Below, piece after piece: positions 10,109 through 22,500 of a stretch of DNA of 64,000 bases (positions are counted from its first letter, which is position 1; every line of letters starts with the position of its first letter). The position numbers and the translations under genes are program-made. Source of the DNA: Trema orientale (lineage: Eukaryota; Streptophyta; Magnoliopsida; Rosales; Cannabaceae); contig JXTC01000048.1 in assembly GCA_002914845.1 (NCBI GenBank), forward strand, positions 17,758 to 81,757, written 5' to 3'. The notes under the pieces were generated by a model. It was not told where the DNA came from and made no database searches. It saw only the letters and a program-made list of their open reading frames with translations.

Positions 10109-13100
10109 TCACAATCTACGTAATCCCAAACTCCTAACATGTGTATGGTAAGTCTCTCGAGCAATAGGCTTAGTCAATGGATCAGCAGCCATGCGACTCG
10201 TAGAAATGTGCTTCAGGACCAGCTCCTTCTGCTCAACCATATCACGAATGAAATGGTATCGAATGTCAATGTGTTTAGTTTTTCCGTGGTATTTTAGGTC
10301 CTTTGCATAAGCTAATGCAGCTATGCTGTCACAATATATAGTAATAGGCTCTAAAGCCCGTGTGCTAACTCAAGGTTGTACGAGGAACATCTTTAACTAA
10401 ACACCTTTTTGTACAGCGGCTGAGCAAGTAACATACTCCGATTCTATGGTGGATAATGCTATACAGGACTGCTTCTTGCTGCACCAAGGTGTGGCGCCAT
10501 TGCTGAGCAGGAAAGCATAACCAGAACTTGATTTGTGCTCATCTAGGTCACCATCCCAATCGGCTTCACTATAGCTGATTAGGCGCAAATCTGACACCTG
10601 ATAGCAAAGCATGTAATCAGTTGTTCCTTTGAGGTATCGAAGTATTCTCTTCACTGCTTTCCAATGAGCAAGGTCGGGATTTGACTGGAACCGGCTGACT
10701 AACCCAACGATATAGCAAATGTCGGACCGAGTACATATCATAGCATACATCAAACTTCCAATAGCACTGGTATAGCGAACTCAGGCCATGTAATCCTTTT
10801 CCTCTTGAGTCTTTGGACATATATTAAGGCCTAAGGCATCATTCTTTGCTATAGGAGTGTCAATGGGTTTGCAGTTTTGCATCTGAAACCGTTCGAGTAT
10901 TTTTCTAATGTAAGTCTCTTGAGACAAACCAAGGAATCTCCTCGACCGGTCTCTAAGAATCTTAACTCTAAGCACATAACTTGCTTCACCTATGTCCTTC
11001 ATCTCAAAGTTTGAGGACAACCATACATTGGTGGTGACTATTATCTCCTTGTCATTTCCAACTAAAAGAATGTCGTCTACATACAATGAAAGGATAAGAA
11101 AACTTTCCTTGGACCGTTTGACATACACATGGTGGTCTTCGTCAACCGTCGTGAACCCATTAGAAATAATAGCTCGATAAAATCTAAAGTACCACTGTCT
11201 AGATGATTGCTTTAAGCCATAAATAGAACGACGGAGCTTGTAAACTTTGCACTCTTGTCCTTTTGTCTCAAAGCCCTCAGATTGATCCATGTATATCTCT
11301 TCATCTAAAACTCCATTGAGAAATGCAGTTTTAACGTCCATCTGGTAAAGTTCCAAGTCCAAATGAGTGACAATAGCTAGAATTAGGCGAATTGAGGCGA
11401 ACTTCACTACCAGTGAAAAGGTCTCCTCATAGTCAATACCTTTCTTCTGGATGGAGTCTTTCGCCACAAGTCGTACCTTATACCTTTCTATAGATCCGTC
11501 TGCCTGGTGTTTGACTTTTAAAATCCATTTGTTCCCAATAGTCTTTCGCCCAGGTGGAAGATTCACCAAGTTTCAGACTTGGTTTTTTTTCATAGACTCC
11601 ATCTCTTCAATCATTGCAGCTTTCCACTTCTCAGAAATAGGAGATGAGAGAGCCTCTCGATAATTCTTAGGCTCATCTTTATCCTGCGAGGCGCGCATAA
11701 ATGCTTCCCCCTCAATCTCAAAACGACGACGAGGGACGCTTCCACGTTGGCTTTTACGCAGTTGTGGATTTTGAGAACCAATATCCAATGGTACATTCCT
11801 ATTAATAGATACACTCCTACTAGGAATAGAGTCGCTCTCGATTTCTGAGGTTGAATTTGGAGCGCCTTCATTTAGTTCTTCAATCTCATATAGCTCCAGG
11901 TTTCTATCCACATCTCCTCTTCTTGGAAATTCCTCCTCGAGGAAATCTACATCTCGCGACTCAATTTCAGTTACAGTTCTATTGGGTTATTCACCAAGTA
12001 TTACATATCCCTTCGATTCATCAGAGTATCTAATGAATATGCACTTGTGCGCCCTTGGGCCTAGCTTTCCATACCTGTGAGAAGTAGTATGAATATACCT
12101 TGCTGAACCCTATGCGCGTAAATAGTCTAATTTGGGCTTTCGCCCGGTTCATCGCTCATAAGGGATTGATGGAACTAATTTTGAGGGTACTCAGTTAAGG
12201 ATGTAGGCAGTAGTCAATAAAGTATCCCCCCATAAAGATATTAGGAGGTTGGCCTGCGCCATCATCGACCTAACCATTTCTAACAACGTACGATTCCTTC
12301 ACTTTGCTGCACCATTTTGTTGCGGAGTGCTAGGAATTGTTAGTTGTCGAAGAATGCCTTTTTCATCACATAATTCCTTGAATTGCTCAGATAGATACTC
12401 GCGGCCATGGTCTGTCCTGAGAGTCTTGATGCTCTTCTCTGTTTGATTCTCAACCAAGTTCATAAATCGTCTAAAGCATTCCAATGCTTCTGACTTATGG
12501 AAGATCAAATAGACATGACTGTATGTGTAAAATCATCTATAAAGGTGATGAAATAAGTAACACCATGTCTAGCCCTCACGTTCATTGGTCCACAGATGAC
12601 AGAATGTACTAGCTGCAGAGGAATCGTTGCCAGCGTGGCTTTTCCAAAAGGTTTCCTAATTGACTTTCCCACTAAATAATATTCGCAAGTGGGTAAGTTA
12701 ATTTTAGCGAGTTGTCCCAAGAGACCATCTCTAGCTAACCTATTCATTCTATCTTACCCTATATGACCTAGTCTAGCATGCCATACAATAGAATTAACAT
12801 CATTTGCAGTAGTCATATAAGAAACGGTATTGTTATTATTAGATGAATAAATAATATCCAACATAATAAAAACCATCCATGAAAAAACCACAATCATAAA
12901 AAAATATTCCCAAATAAATATCACAACCAATATTATGAAAATTAAAAAAAAATCCCAACTTAAGCAAACATACAATAGATAAAAGGTTTTGCCGAACTTC
13001 TAGAGTATATAGAATATCATGGAGCAATAGAGTGTAACCCCCATGCAATTCCAGCTTATAAGTGCCAATGCCTACACTTGCACACTGGCTCCATTTCCCA

Positions 13101-14116
13101 TATAGAGTCCTGGACTCCCTTTTGAAATTCGACGATACTCTACGAACTCGATTCGGTTCCTCGTGATGTGTTCGGTCGCTCTTGAATCAACAATCCAATG
13201 AGGATGTGAATGAGCAACTATAACATGACTTGTAACATAAAAATCGCAAGAACTAAAGTCAGGGAGTACCTTTTTCGGCTCAGTGCAATCACGAGTGAAG
13301 TGTCCCTCTTTACCACAGTTGTAGTATCTGCCATTCTTGCGTTTCCATTGCACTTGCCTCTCTTGCGTCGGGTGGTCTTTGCCTTCTTAGGCGCGCGTCT
13401 ATTACCAGAATCACCTCTAAGAGCTTAGTTCTTGTGCTTGGCCCCTCTTGGCCTGCGCTGGTTATTTGCCACATAGGTGCTCCTAAGGTTTGAGTGTTTG
13501 CTTGGTTTGGCAGCTTCTAAGCACTCAGCTTCAAGGTCAAGGTGGCGAGACAGGTCATCAAAAGTTTTGATATTCTCACTATGAGTCATAGTGATAACCA
13601 TAGGCTCCCACGAAGGTGGTAAGGAACGAATTCCCACTTGGATCTGTTGCTTTTTAGACCGAGGGTGGCTAGCTACTTTTAGTTCGAGAATCATCGATGA
13701 CATCGCTCTAAGATGCTGCTTCATGGTATGGCTAGGGCGCATCTTATAGGAGTCAAACCGGATGTTCAGCGCACGAAGTCTGGTAGCAGACATCCCACCA
13801 AACTTCAGCTTCAGGGCACCCTACATCTCCTAAGCGGTCGCATGCTCTTTAAACTCGCCGATCAAGTCATTGTGCATGTTGCTTAGCATAGAAAAGTGCG
13901 CACAATGGTCTTTCTTAAGCAAAGCCTAATAGGCTTCTTGATCGCGACGGTGTTGAGCAGTGTTGCCATTCTCGAGTGCGTGCATCGTTTGAGTCAAGGT
14001 TTCCAAAACCTCTTACTCATCGAGAATATATTGATTTTTTGGTGCTAGATATCATAGTTGTCACCATCTAATTTCTCTCCCTTATTCAAATCAGCCACTA
14101 TATTCTTAGAAGCCAT
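10109..14116 (-). pseudogene. Degenerate Copia gag-pol polyprotein gene
   Basis: The frame starts at the ATG complementary to 14114-14116 (MASKNIVADLNKGEKLDGDN) and ends at the TGA at 10109-10111. A premature stop occurs about 24 codons in. Gag (UBN2-type) is readable at 13793-13425. In the zinc knuckle, at 13353-13280, the first cysteine is tyrosine (YYNCGKEGHFTRDC). The protease motif reads DSRA instead of the usual DSGA. Integrase spans about 12975-12290. Its zinc motif has lost a cysteine (CEYYLVGK), the first acidic catalytic position is valine (HSVICGP), and the last is lysine (QQNGAAK). Reverse transcriptase (11569-10781) keeps YVDD and SIYGLKQSSRQW. RNase H spans 10753-10397. A conserved KHIDIRYHFIRD tail runs to the stop. 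Many frameshifts and stops are present. It is non-functional. Confidence 0.92.
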
Positions 14117-15592
14117 CTATTCATACGCATAAAGGATAAACAGATAATTAAGCACACCACACATAATTATTTTGCAGCAAAATTCTAGACTAATCTAAAT
14201 AATTCTTACTAGACACAAAATCGAAAAATCGCTACGCTCATAATCATCTCCTATGTCTAGGTTTATTATTAAAATTAAATCTAAATTTTGTACAAAATGT
14301 ATATAGGAGAATAATTAATTCTACTACTATACTCCTACTAAAATGTGACATTCCTAGCATGTTTCTAACATATATATCACATAATCATGTGCAAAAATAA
14401 GCATATAATTATAATTAAATAAATTAAGCAGAATTTAAAATAATTACAAATTAATTAAATCATAACATGCGTACTATGACAAAATTAAATAGTGCTCTAA
14501 ATAAATAAACAACTAATCATATTTCAAATATTGTCATTCAAATATGTACATGCATATTTATTCATAAAAAAAATACACATATACATATTCAACACAAAAA
14601 AAAAGTTTGCACATAATTAATATTAAATGAAATGTCACATAAAGTTCACAAAAAACCACATATTTTAAGTCTCATAAAAAAAATATGTGACCCCTTTTTT
14701 TTAAATTAATTAAATCTGGAAGAAAATAAAAAAAAATATTTTCTAGAATTTTTTTTTCTGAATCAGCAACCTTTTTTTTTAATTATATATATATATATAT
14801 AAAACGGCAGGCGGGCGGCCCAGGCGCGACCCAAAGTGCCAACACCTGGGCTGCTGGGCCCTGGGCCAGCGCACACAAGCGCAGCTCGAGGCCTAAGGGC
14901 CCTAAGGCCAGCAATAGGTGCTGGGCCAGCATACACAGGCGGGGCCCAGCAGCCATAGACCTAACACCAAATGCTGCCAGGCATTCATACGCGCCGAGAC
15001 GGCGTGTGGGGACCACCCGCCATCTTAGGTCACCGGTATCGGATCACGATTGCGTCCACCGTACTCGTCTCGTCGTCCTCATTCTGATGACATGCCTCGT
15101 TGCTTCCAACTCTGCCGTTATGGTGACGAGTGAGACACACTCTCTCCCAGAGGGAGTGTGATTCAAAACCAAGGTTGCTAAATCAGGAAAGTATTTATAA
15201 ATATGACATAAAATTCAAATGATCATATCTCCGAAAATAAAATTCCAAAAAATATATATTATATATGGTTAAAAAGCTAATTTCATGCAGATTCCAAAAA
15301 TATTAAAATCACGTCCGATCAGGAAATCATGAAATCAAAAAAATGCAGTCAAACTTTCAGGTAAAACAAATTTGACTCAAAAAATCTCTCAAACTATACG
15401 TCAAATAATTTCTAGATTTTTATGGTGGTTCATATACATAATAATCTACTACATATTAAAATATTATGACCAAATAATATATAGAACTATATAAATAAAA
15501 AACATAGCATATTAGGGTGTTTTCGATTTAAGAGTTCATGTACCTCCCTCCTTGGCCTTTTTCCAACGAAAAATGGAGCCTACTAGCAGCCT
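14117..15592 (-). other. Copia 5' leader with an abrupt GC-rich block
   Basis: This untranslated leader lies between the primer binding site and gag. Most of it is very AT-rich, with many poly-A/T runs, but about 14803-15170 is strikingly GC-rich. That block begins straight after an (AT)n run at 14785-14801 and holds repeated GGGCC/GGCCC words. The compositional break suggests captured or secondarily inserted sequence, although long structured leaders also occur in active elements. The frame on the minus strand here (15016-14783) is composition-driven and not called. Confidence 0.55.
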
Positions 15593-15603
15593 CTCTGATA
15601 CCA
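15593..15603 (-). other. Primer binding site, initiator tRNA-Met type
   Basis: The minus strand reads TGGTATCAGAG one base inside the 5' LTR. This is the typical plant Copia primer binding site complementary to the 3' end of initiator methionine tRNA. It fixes the orientation of the element. Confidence 0.88.
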
Positions 15604-15604
15604 A

Positions 15605-16181
15605 TGCTGGAAGCGTGGGTGACGGTGGTGCTGGATAGATCCTCGAACCTACCGTCAATATAGGAATCGCCTTAGTGCCTTACATCCATTCTAGAAAGAC
15701 TCATCCTTCTGAAATCTCGTGGTTAGTGGCGTTACAAAAACAACCACCACAAACTCCACCACTCAAGAGCACTCACTGGAATTTTGGTTAAGGCAGAGAG
15801 AGAGAGAGAAGAGAGAACGTATTTTTTTTCTTTTCTGTATCAGGAAAAATAATAGAGACCCCTCTCTCAGACTAATACGTACATATCATTTTCCTCTTAT
15901 TAAGGATATTTCCTAATCGTTTAATTAATAGGAAATATTCCTTAATGAATAGGGAGATGATTAGCATTAAATGCGCCTAAATACAAATTTGATACATTCA
16001 CATCTCAAAACCTATTAGGAATTAATACGTATATATTTTTTCTGATTACAAGCCATTAATTGCACTATTCTGATTAATGACAGAATATTTGCAATTAATC
16101 TCCTTTCATATTAGTCCACAATTATCGGACCGTGCACCAACTATAAGCGTCCAACAGGACTTTGGGCCAAGAAGTCCAACA
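15605..16181 (-). repeat. 5' LTR of the Copia element
   Basis: It pairs with 8415-8985. It begins TGCTGGA at the inner side and ends TCCAACA at the outer side. It differs from the other LTR mainly by transitions. Confidence 0.92.
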
Positions 16182-16281
16182 CATACAAAAATATCATCTT
16201 ATAAATTGATATAAATATCATTATATAGAATAAAACAACAAAAGTTTATTTATTAGCATGCCATCATTTTTTAGATGTGGC

Positions 16282-16583
16282 AATTAATCAAACACTTTGT
16301 GGGTTACTATTTTGTAACCAGATAAACCGTTTGCATGGCATTGAGAACTTTCTAAAAAAAAAAAAAAGTAGGCTTAATTAATGACTTTCACTTATTACAA
16401 ATTTAATTAATCAAACACTTGGTGGGTTACTATTTTGTAACCAGATAAACCATTTGCGTGGATTATGGATAATAAGTTTTTACATCTACACCTGGTATGA
16501 CTCGAATCTAGGACTGAGATCCCAGATAATGGGTGCTCTACCACTTGAGCCAACTCACTTCGTCAACGTGGCATTGAGAACTT
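16282..16583 (+). repeat. Duplicated segment, one copy interrupted by a SINE-like insert
   Basis: Copy 1 (16282-16350) and copy 2 (16405-16461 continuing at 16572-16583) share AATTAATCAAACACTT, GTGGGTTACTATTTTGTAAC, CAGATAAACC and GCATTGAGAACTT with few differences. Copy 2 is split by a 105 bp tRNA-related insert, whereas copy 1 retains the uninterrupted site. Confidence 0.8.
16462..16566 (-). mobile_element. tRNA-derived SINE-like insertion
   Basis: On the minus strand the insert carries an RNA polymerase III box A (TGGCTCAAGTGGTAGAGC, complement of 16535-16552) and a box B-like GATTCGAGTC (complement of 16499-16508). The spacing is as in tRNA genes, but there is no complete cloverleaf. CGTGG occurs on both sides (16457-16461 and 16567-16571), consistent with a short target duplication. 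The neighbouring duplicate at 16282-16350 shows the pre-insertion sequence. No poly-A tail is visible, so it may be a tRNA-related fragment rather than a full SINE. Confidence 0.6.
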
Positions 16584-16590
16584 AATCAAA

Positions 16591-17730
16591 TAACATTAGT
16601 TAAAAGAACTCAAAGCACATGAGTAATTCACAAGCAAATCAGATGGATATCGTCTTTAAAAAAAAAAAAAATCAGAATTCTTTTGAGCAAAGACGGTGAA
16701 ATATATACCACAAACACTTAACATATGTAAAGTTCATTCCCTCTCTAGCAGCCTCCGAGGCATGTACTTCTGGAAAGAAATAAAAGAACAAAATAAAACG
16801 AAAAAGAACCTTAAATATAGATCACGACAATCCAAATGAAGAGAATCGGTTCAATGAGAATTTTTGAATTCATTTAAAAAAAATCAACAATTGAGAAGTA
16901 GACAAAAAAGGTTGGATTCTAAAACTAATGGATAGTAAGGAATTGGAAGGGTTTATTCATAAATATTTAGTAATAGGTATTTTTGTACTTAATATAAATT
17001 GGAAAGGGGTATGAAAAGAAATTTTAGAACTTTAAATTTTTTTGAGGAGTTTATTTAGAAGAATAGCGAGGAGATAAAAAAAAAATGGGTGACATTAGAA
17101 CCACCATTTTTAGAATTACTCTTGTGATGTAAAAAGATATTAAATATATTTAGTCTATGGATTTAGAACTTCTGTTAAGTAAGAAAATAAGAATTAATAA
17201 AGTATACTTGTTAGTGGCATATTTATCATTAGAAGAAAAAAAATCAACGGCGCATTCATAGCTAATCATAACCGGAGTGAATCCATTGGCTAAGACTGTT
17301 GTATACTTCTATTCCCACAAATTCCTTATTATTATTACTATTATAATTATTATTATTAAAATTATTGTGGAGAAAAAGCTGTTGGGAGGGTTTCGTTATG
17401 GTAAAAAAAAATACTATACAAGGCATGTCCTTATATTTAATCCAACCGACTATATGTGGGTTGTGGGTCATGGATGCAACTGGCAATACCAGCTTTACAG
17501 GTTAGCTAATATTAATAATAAATATAAATAAATCTGTAGCAGTGATTGATAATAATAATGGTATTGATGAAAATAATTCCTGTAACTGGAAATAAATACC
17601 ATAAATCCATAAATGATATATATATATGTATAGGTCTTTGAGATATGAAGAAACTAATTACTTCACATTATGTCAAAAAATAAATTATATATTTCACATG
17701 TATTGCAAAAAGTTCACACAAAGAATATTA

Positions 17731-17766
<36 letters not shown>

Positions 17767-18400
17767 GAAGTATTGAAATCCTAGTTTTGCTTAATGTGCC
17801 TTAGCCTAATTTCCTCAGGTTAATGTTGAGTAAGATCATGTCAATTATAGATTATGAAAAATAAAAAGAAAACAAGTTATCACCTAGGCAAAAAAAAAAA
17901 AAAATAGAGATAATATTCTTAATCTGGCAAGTAAGGTTTGAAGTTCAGAACTTCATATCCTTATTTCATTTGTAATAAAATAATCATAAAACAGGCATAA
18001 AATGGTAACAAAAAATACTATTATTATTATTATTAGTAGTAGTAGTACATTTTTGGAATTTTAAAGTGAAACTCTTGAATTTAACATCTGAACAACTGAT
18101 CTACATAATTAAATAAATGGGTACATGCATGAATAAATAACTAAATAAATCTTAGATAGATTTTATTTAGCTGAGGATGAATGAAATTGAAGAAAGTCAA
18201 TATATGCATTTATGGACAAGAAAAAGAAGCATAATGGACCTCCTTAACGACCTGGACATTCACATAACTCTTTGTATGTATTTGTGTGTTACACTCTCAA
18301 AAAGGCTACTTCGTCAAGTACACACGCCTCTTCTTGCTCTATCTGCAGCAACCAACACTTTTTAGCTCCATACCCAAATTTAGTAAACTAAAAATCTGAG
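16591..18400. other. Intergenic DNA upstream of the PMT gene
   Basis: AT-rich sequence with ATT/AAT microsatellites near 17330-17365, 17730-17765 and 18018-18040. No conserved coding frame is seen. A pyrimidine-rich CT repeat (about 18412-18450) followed by a TATATAG motif (about 18480) near the right edge probably belongs to the PMT promoter or leader. Confidence 0.55.
17730..17765. repeat. (AAT)n microsatellite
   Basis: About twelve uninterrupted AAT units. Confidence 0.95.
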
Positions 18401-18551
18401 ATCTGATCTCTCCCTCTTTCTCACTCCTCTTCTCTCTCTCTCTCTCTAACTTTTTCTCTTTACCTCCTTTAATTTCATATTATATAGATTTAGATCTCTT
18501 GCTACAAACCCAGAACAACTTCTCTCTAGCCATTAGCATAGCGCGGTCTCG

Positions 18552-19385
18552 GTAAGGTTCTGTGCTTTGGCTCTTATTTCTTGGATTATAATGGGGTTTA
18601 AATTTCTGGGTGTTGTTTGAATCTTTGAATCTTTTGCTGGATCTGGCTGAATTCGCATTCTGGGTTTTGTTTATATGGTGTGAATTTTAATGGGTCTTGG
18701 ATAGAATAGTCTGATTCTTTGTTGTTTTCTGTTTGTAATGATGAAATTGGTCATTTTCTTTATGCAAAATGTAAAGGTTCTCTGGATCTCTATCCTTAGA
18801 TCTTTTGAGTCTTCACTCGCTTCATTGATCCAACAAGAGTTGTTTATAACTGAATCTTATTCTAATGACCATAAGTATCTATTGGTTTTCTAATGACCAT
18901 AAGTATCTATTGGCTTTAATTTTATTTGGTGGGCATCAATCACTTTCATTGGTGTGTTAAATATATAGTTTTGGCTTTATCATTAGTGATAGGATTGTAA
19001 GTGCGTGTTTGACTCAAAAGAGAGAATCACTATTTAATTTCATTAGTCTAGTATGGACTTTTGCAACGCTGTTACTTGCCCGTGTGTAAATAGTGAGTGC
19101 TTGTGTATCGGATTCAATTAGGCGTAGTTAATGGTTAGATTGACTGATTCAGAATAGTTTAGAACTTGGTGGTATTTCAACTGCTTTTGGTAGAATGCCG
19201 ACTTCGCTTGTCTGCCCTTAATGTCATATATTATTATAACGAATGACTTTGTTGAACTGAGAACTTCAAGTAGTGTAAACCGGTTAGTTAACCCAGTGAT
19301 TTTCTGAAAAATCTGATCCAAATACTATATGGTATGCTTAATTTTCTGTTAGTTTGATGATGATTGTTTGGTTGTACTTTTACAG
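18552..19385 (+). other. Probable 5'UTR intron of the PMT gene
   Basis: A leader rich in CT ends at GTCTCG followed by a strong donor, GTAAGG, at 18552. Acceptor candidates are TTTTACAG ending at 19385 (favoured) and a CAG near 19505. The first in-frame methionine of the conserved protein is at 19596, so the leader must be spliced or unusually long. The intron contains a 28 bp tandem duplication (18862-18917, unit CTAATGACCATAAGTATCTA...). Confidence 0.5.
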
Positions 19386-19595
19386 GTCTATTATTCTTGT
19401 CTTTTTTACTGAAGCATTTTAGGAACTTGTGCTGTTGTTTCTGGTATTGGAGCTGCGAGACGGCTTTAGGTTAACTGGAAGTTTTCACCGGTGTGTCTGA
19501 TACAGGGATGTCTTTGTGAAATTAGATCTATTGTTTAGTACTTAAGAGGTAGTGAAAATTATTTTCAGTTTAGGACCCTGGAAATCTAAGTAAAG

Positions 19596-22500
19596 ATGAG
19601 GGGAAGATCTGATGGAACGCAGAAGAAGCGTCTAATCACTTCTCTGTGTGTTGTGGGAATCTTTCTTGGTTTTCTATATGCATATTATGGATCCATCTTT
19701 GGCTCACAAAGTCGTGGTGTATCTGCTATTGAATACGGTAGCAGATCTTTGAGAAAGCTTGGGTACTTGGGTGGGGATGAAGATTCTGATGACAAACAGG
19801 AATCATCAACAAAAATTTTTGATGGAGAAGATGGTATTACGCCAAAAAGCTTCCCTGTAAGTGCCAAACTTGGTCTTAGCCATCCCCTCCAGCTCCTCCA
19901 AAAACCCACCATCTTTTGGTGGAATCTCAGATTCTACCTGGAAGGTTTCTCCTGCCTTTCTATTTCTTCTGCTTTTGACACTTGCTGCTGACAATTTTAT
20001 TTTGTGTACTTTCTGATTTTAAGGTTTGTGATGGTCGACATTCAGAATTAATTCCATGCTTAGACAGAAATCTTATATACCAAATGAGATTGAAGCTGGA
20101 CCTGTCTTTGATGGAGCACTATGAAAGGCATTGCCCTCCTCCAGAAAGGCGGTACAATTGCTTGATCCCTCCTCCACCAGGGTACAAGGTAATGATATGC
20201 TAAGTATAAGTAGGTTCTCTATTGGATGCTTTGTTGTTCTTTCGGTCATTTTAATGTTCTAGTATTCAACACTTTTTTGTGTTCTTTCCTCTACTTGATA
20301 TTCAGATCCCAATCAAGTGGCCAAAAAGCAGAGATGAAGTATGGAAAGCAAATATACCTCACACTCACCTTGCACATGAGAAATCTGACCAAAACTGGAT
20401 GGTTGTGAAAGGTGAAAGGATAGAGTTCCCTGGGGGAGGCACACATTTTCACTATGGAGCTGATAAGTACATTGCTTCAATTGCAAATGTAAGACTTCTG
20501 GCATATACTGCCATTGCCACAGAGGAAGGGGTTGAAAACATGATACCTTTTTTCTGAATTCCTCAGAAAATCTTCAAAGTGCCAGTTCATAGCATTCTTT
20601 TATCCACACATAGCTTAACGATTGAGGGATCATATGCTTATTATTTGAAATTATTGCCCTTTTGATACTTTATAACATTCATGGATCTGGAAATAATGTA
20701 CATCGTGATTTGAAATGGCAGATGCTCAACTTTTCAAACAACAATTTAAACAATGAGGGAAGATTACGAACAGTTCTTGATGTTGGCTGTGGAGTTGCAA
20801 GTTTTGGAGCCTATCTTCTTTCATCTGACATCATAGCAATGTCCTTAGCACCAAATGATGTGCATCAAAACCAAATCCAATTTGCTCTAGAAAGAGGCAT
20901 CCCTGCTTATCTTGGTGTTTTAGGGACCAAGAGGCTTCCATATCCAAGCAGATCTTTTGAACTTGCTCACTGTTCCCGTTGTCGGATTGATTGGCTTCAA
21001 AGAGATGGGATTCTTCTTCTTGAGCTAGACAGGTTGCTGAGACCAGGAGGTTATTTTGCATACTCTTCTCCCGAAGCCTATGCACAGGATGAGGAGGATC
21101 TCAGGATATGGAGAGAGATGAGTGCCCTTGTGAGTCGCATGTGCTGGAGAATAGCTTCCAAGAGGAATCAAACTGTCATTTGGCAGAAACCGTTAACAAA
21201 TGAGTGCTATATGCAAAGAGCACCTGGTACTTTGCCTCCTCTATGCAAAACTGAAGAGGACCCAGATGCAGCTTGGGGTGTCCTGATGGAAGCTTGCATC
21301 ACACAATACTCTGACCGTGAGTAATTTTTCCTAATTATTTGTTACTGTCATCATTTATGTGTTTCTCTAGCTGTTTGACATTTTCTTGAGATCAAATATG
21401 TGTGTTTTAATTAGCTTTTGTAGTTTATGGCCATGTCTGTGAGAGCTACTTGCAATTTGTTAAGATTCCTTATGATAAAAACAAGATAAAGTAAGCATTA
21501 AGATTGCTTGAGGCTCAACCTGGAGTCTGGAAATTTTCTTCCATATCAATGTCTCAGAAAAAAATTTGAAAATGATATTCTTCCTTTATTTTTCGCTCAG
21601 TGATATTTTTCCTTTATTGAACCCATCTTGTTTGGGGAAAAATTCATCAAGATGACTGGTGATAACTTTAACTGACTGGATATAGGACTGGGGGATGAAT
21701 CTCCGTCCGCTAACAAATGGCTTTTGTTTTATCAGATGATAATAGAGTCAAGGGTAGTGGATTGGCTCCTTGGCCGGCAAGATTGACTGCTCCTCCTCCA
21801 CGACTTGCTGATTTTGGCTATTCAAATGATATGTTCGAAAAGGACACGGTAATTGAATGGTGGCTGTCCATTTAAGTATTCTAGATACCAACTGGGGGTA
21901 GCTCAATTGGTCTGAGACTTAGGAGGTGTGTGAGTGTCTGGGACTTAGCGGGTGTGTAAGGGAGGGGTCATGGGTTCAAGTCCCACGAGTGACAAATAGG
22001 TGTATCTTATCAAAAAAAAAAAAAAAAGTTTACGTATTCTAGATTGTACTTTTTATTTTAGATTGTACTTTTGTGTGTTCTCGTAAGTATCTCCAAACCA
22101 TGATTTGGTAGCATCAATACCTGGCTTTATTTATCACTCATGTTGTGCAGGAAATTTGGCGACGAAGAGTGGACAGTTATTGGGATCTATTGAGTCCGAA
22201 AATTGAATCAAACACACTGAGGAATATAATGGACATGAAAGCAAACATGGGCTCCTTTGCAGCTGCTCTGAAGGCTAAGGATGTTTGGGTGATGAATGTT
22301 GTTCCTGAAGATGGCCCAAACACACTTAAGCTCATATATGACAGAGGTCTTATAGGCACTGTCCACAATTGGTATGCAAATTCAGTTGCTAAACACTTAT
22401 GTCATAACTTCTTTTGCTCTTTTATATTCTATTGCACCATATTCTGGCTGTCCTTTCCTGCAATTGCAAAACCTATATTTATATAACTGGATATATATTT

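Larger units (their letters stand above)
8415..16181 (-). mobile_element. Complete but inactive Ty1/Copia LTR retrotransposon
   Basis: Two LTRs of about 575 bp (8415-8985 and 15605-16181) enclose a Copia-ordered gag-pol frame on the minus strand. The LTR ends are TGTTGGA and TCCAACA, a short inverted repeat; the inner end of the left LTR has decayed to TCCAATA. A primer binding site for initiator tRNA-Met lies inside the right (5') LTR and a polypurine tract inside the left (3') LTR. By eye the LTRs differ by about 34 substitutions, roughly 6 percent, plus a few small indels. The insertion is therefore neither very recent nor ancient. Flanking bases CTTAT and CATAC match at only 3 of 5 positions, so no clean target duplication remains. 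The total length is 7767 bp. Confidence 0.93.

Noticed and set aside
14783..15016. GC-rich minus-strand frame in the Copia leader
   Set aside because: The Ala/Leu/Gly-rich product follows from base composition, and the frame lies in an untranslated leader.
8415..16181. Clean 5-bp target duplication for the Copia element
   Set aside because: The flanks CTTAT and CATAC agree at only three of five positions, so I do not claim one.
16462..16566. Possible functional tRNA gene on the minus strand
   Set aside because: Box A and box B are present, but the acceptor stem and a full cloverleaf are not, and a target duplication with a neighbouring empty site points to an inserted SINE-like element.
21887..22027. 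Possible functional tRNA gene inside PMT
   Set aside because: Box spacing is too long for a tRNA, and an A-tail and 16 bp target duplication identify a SINE.
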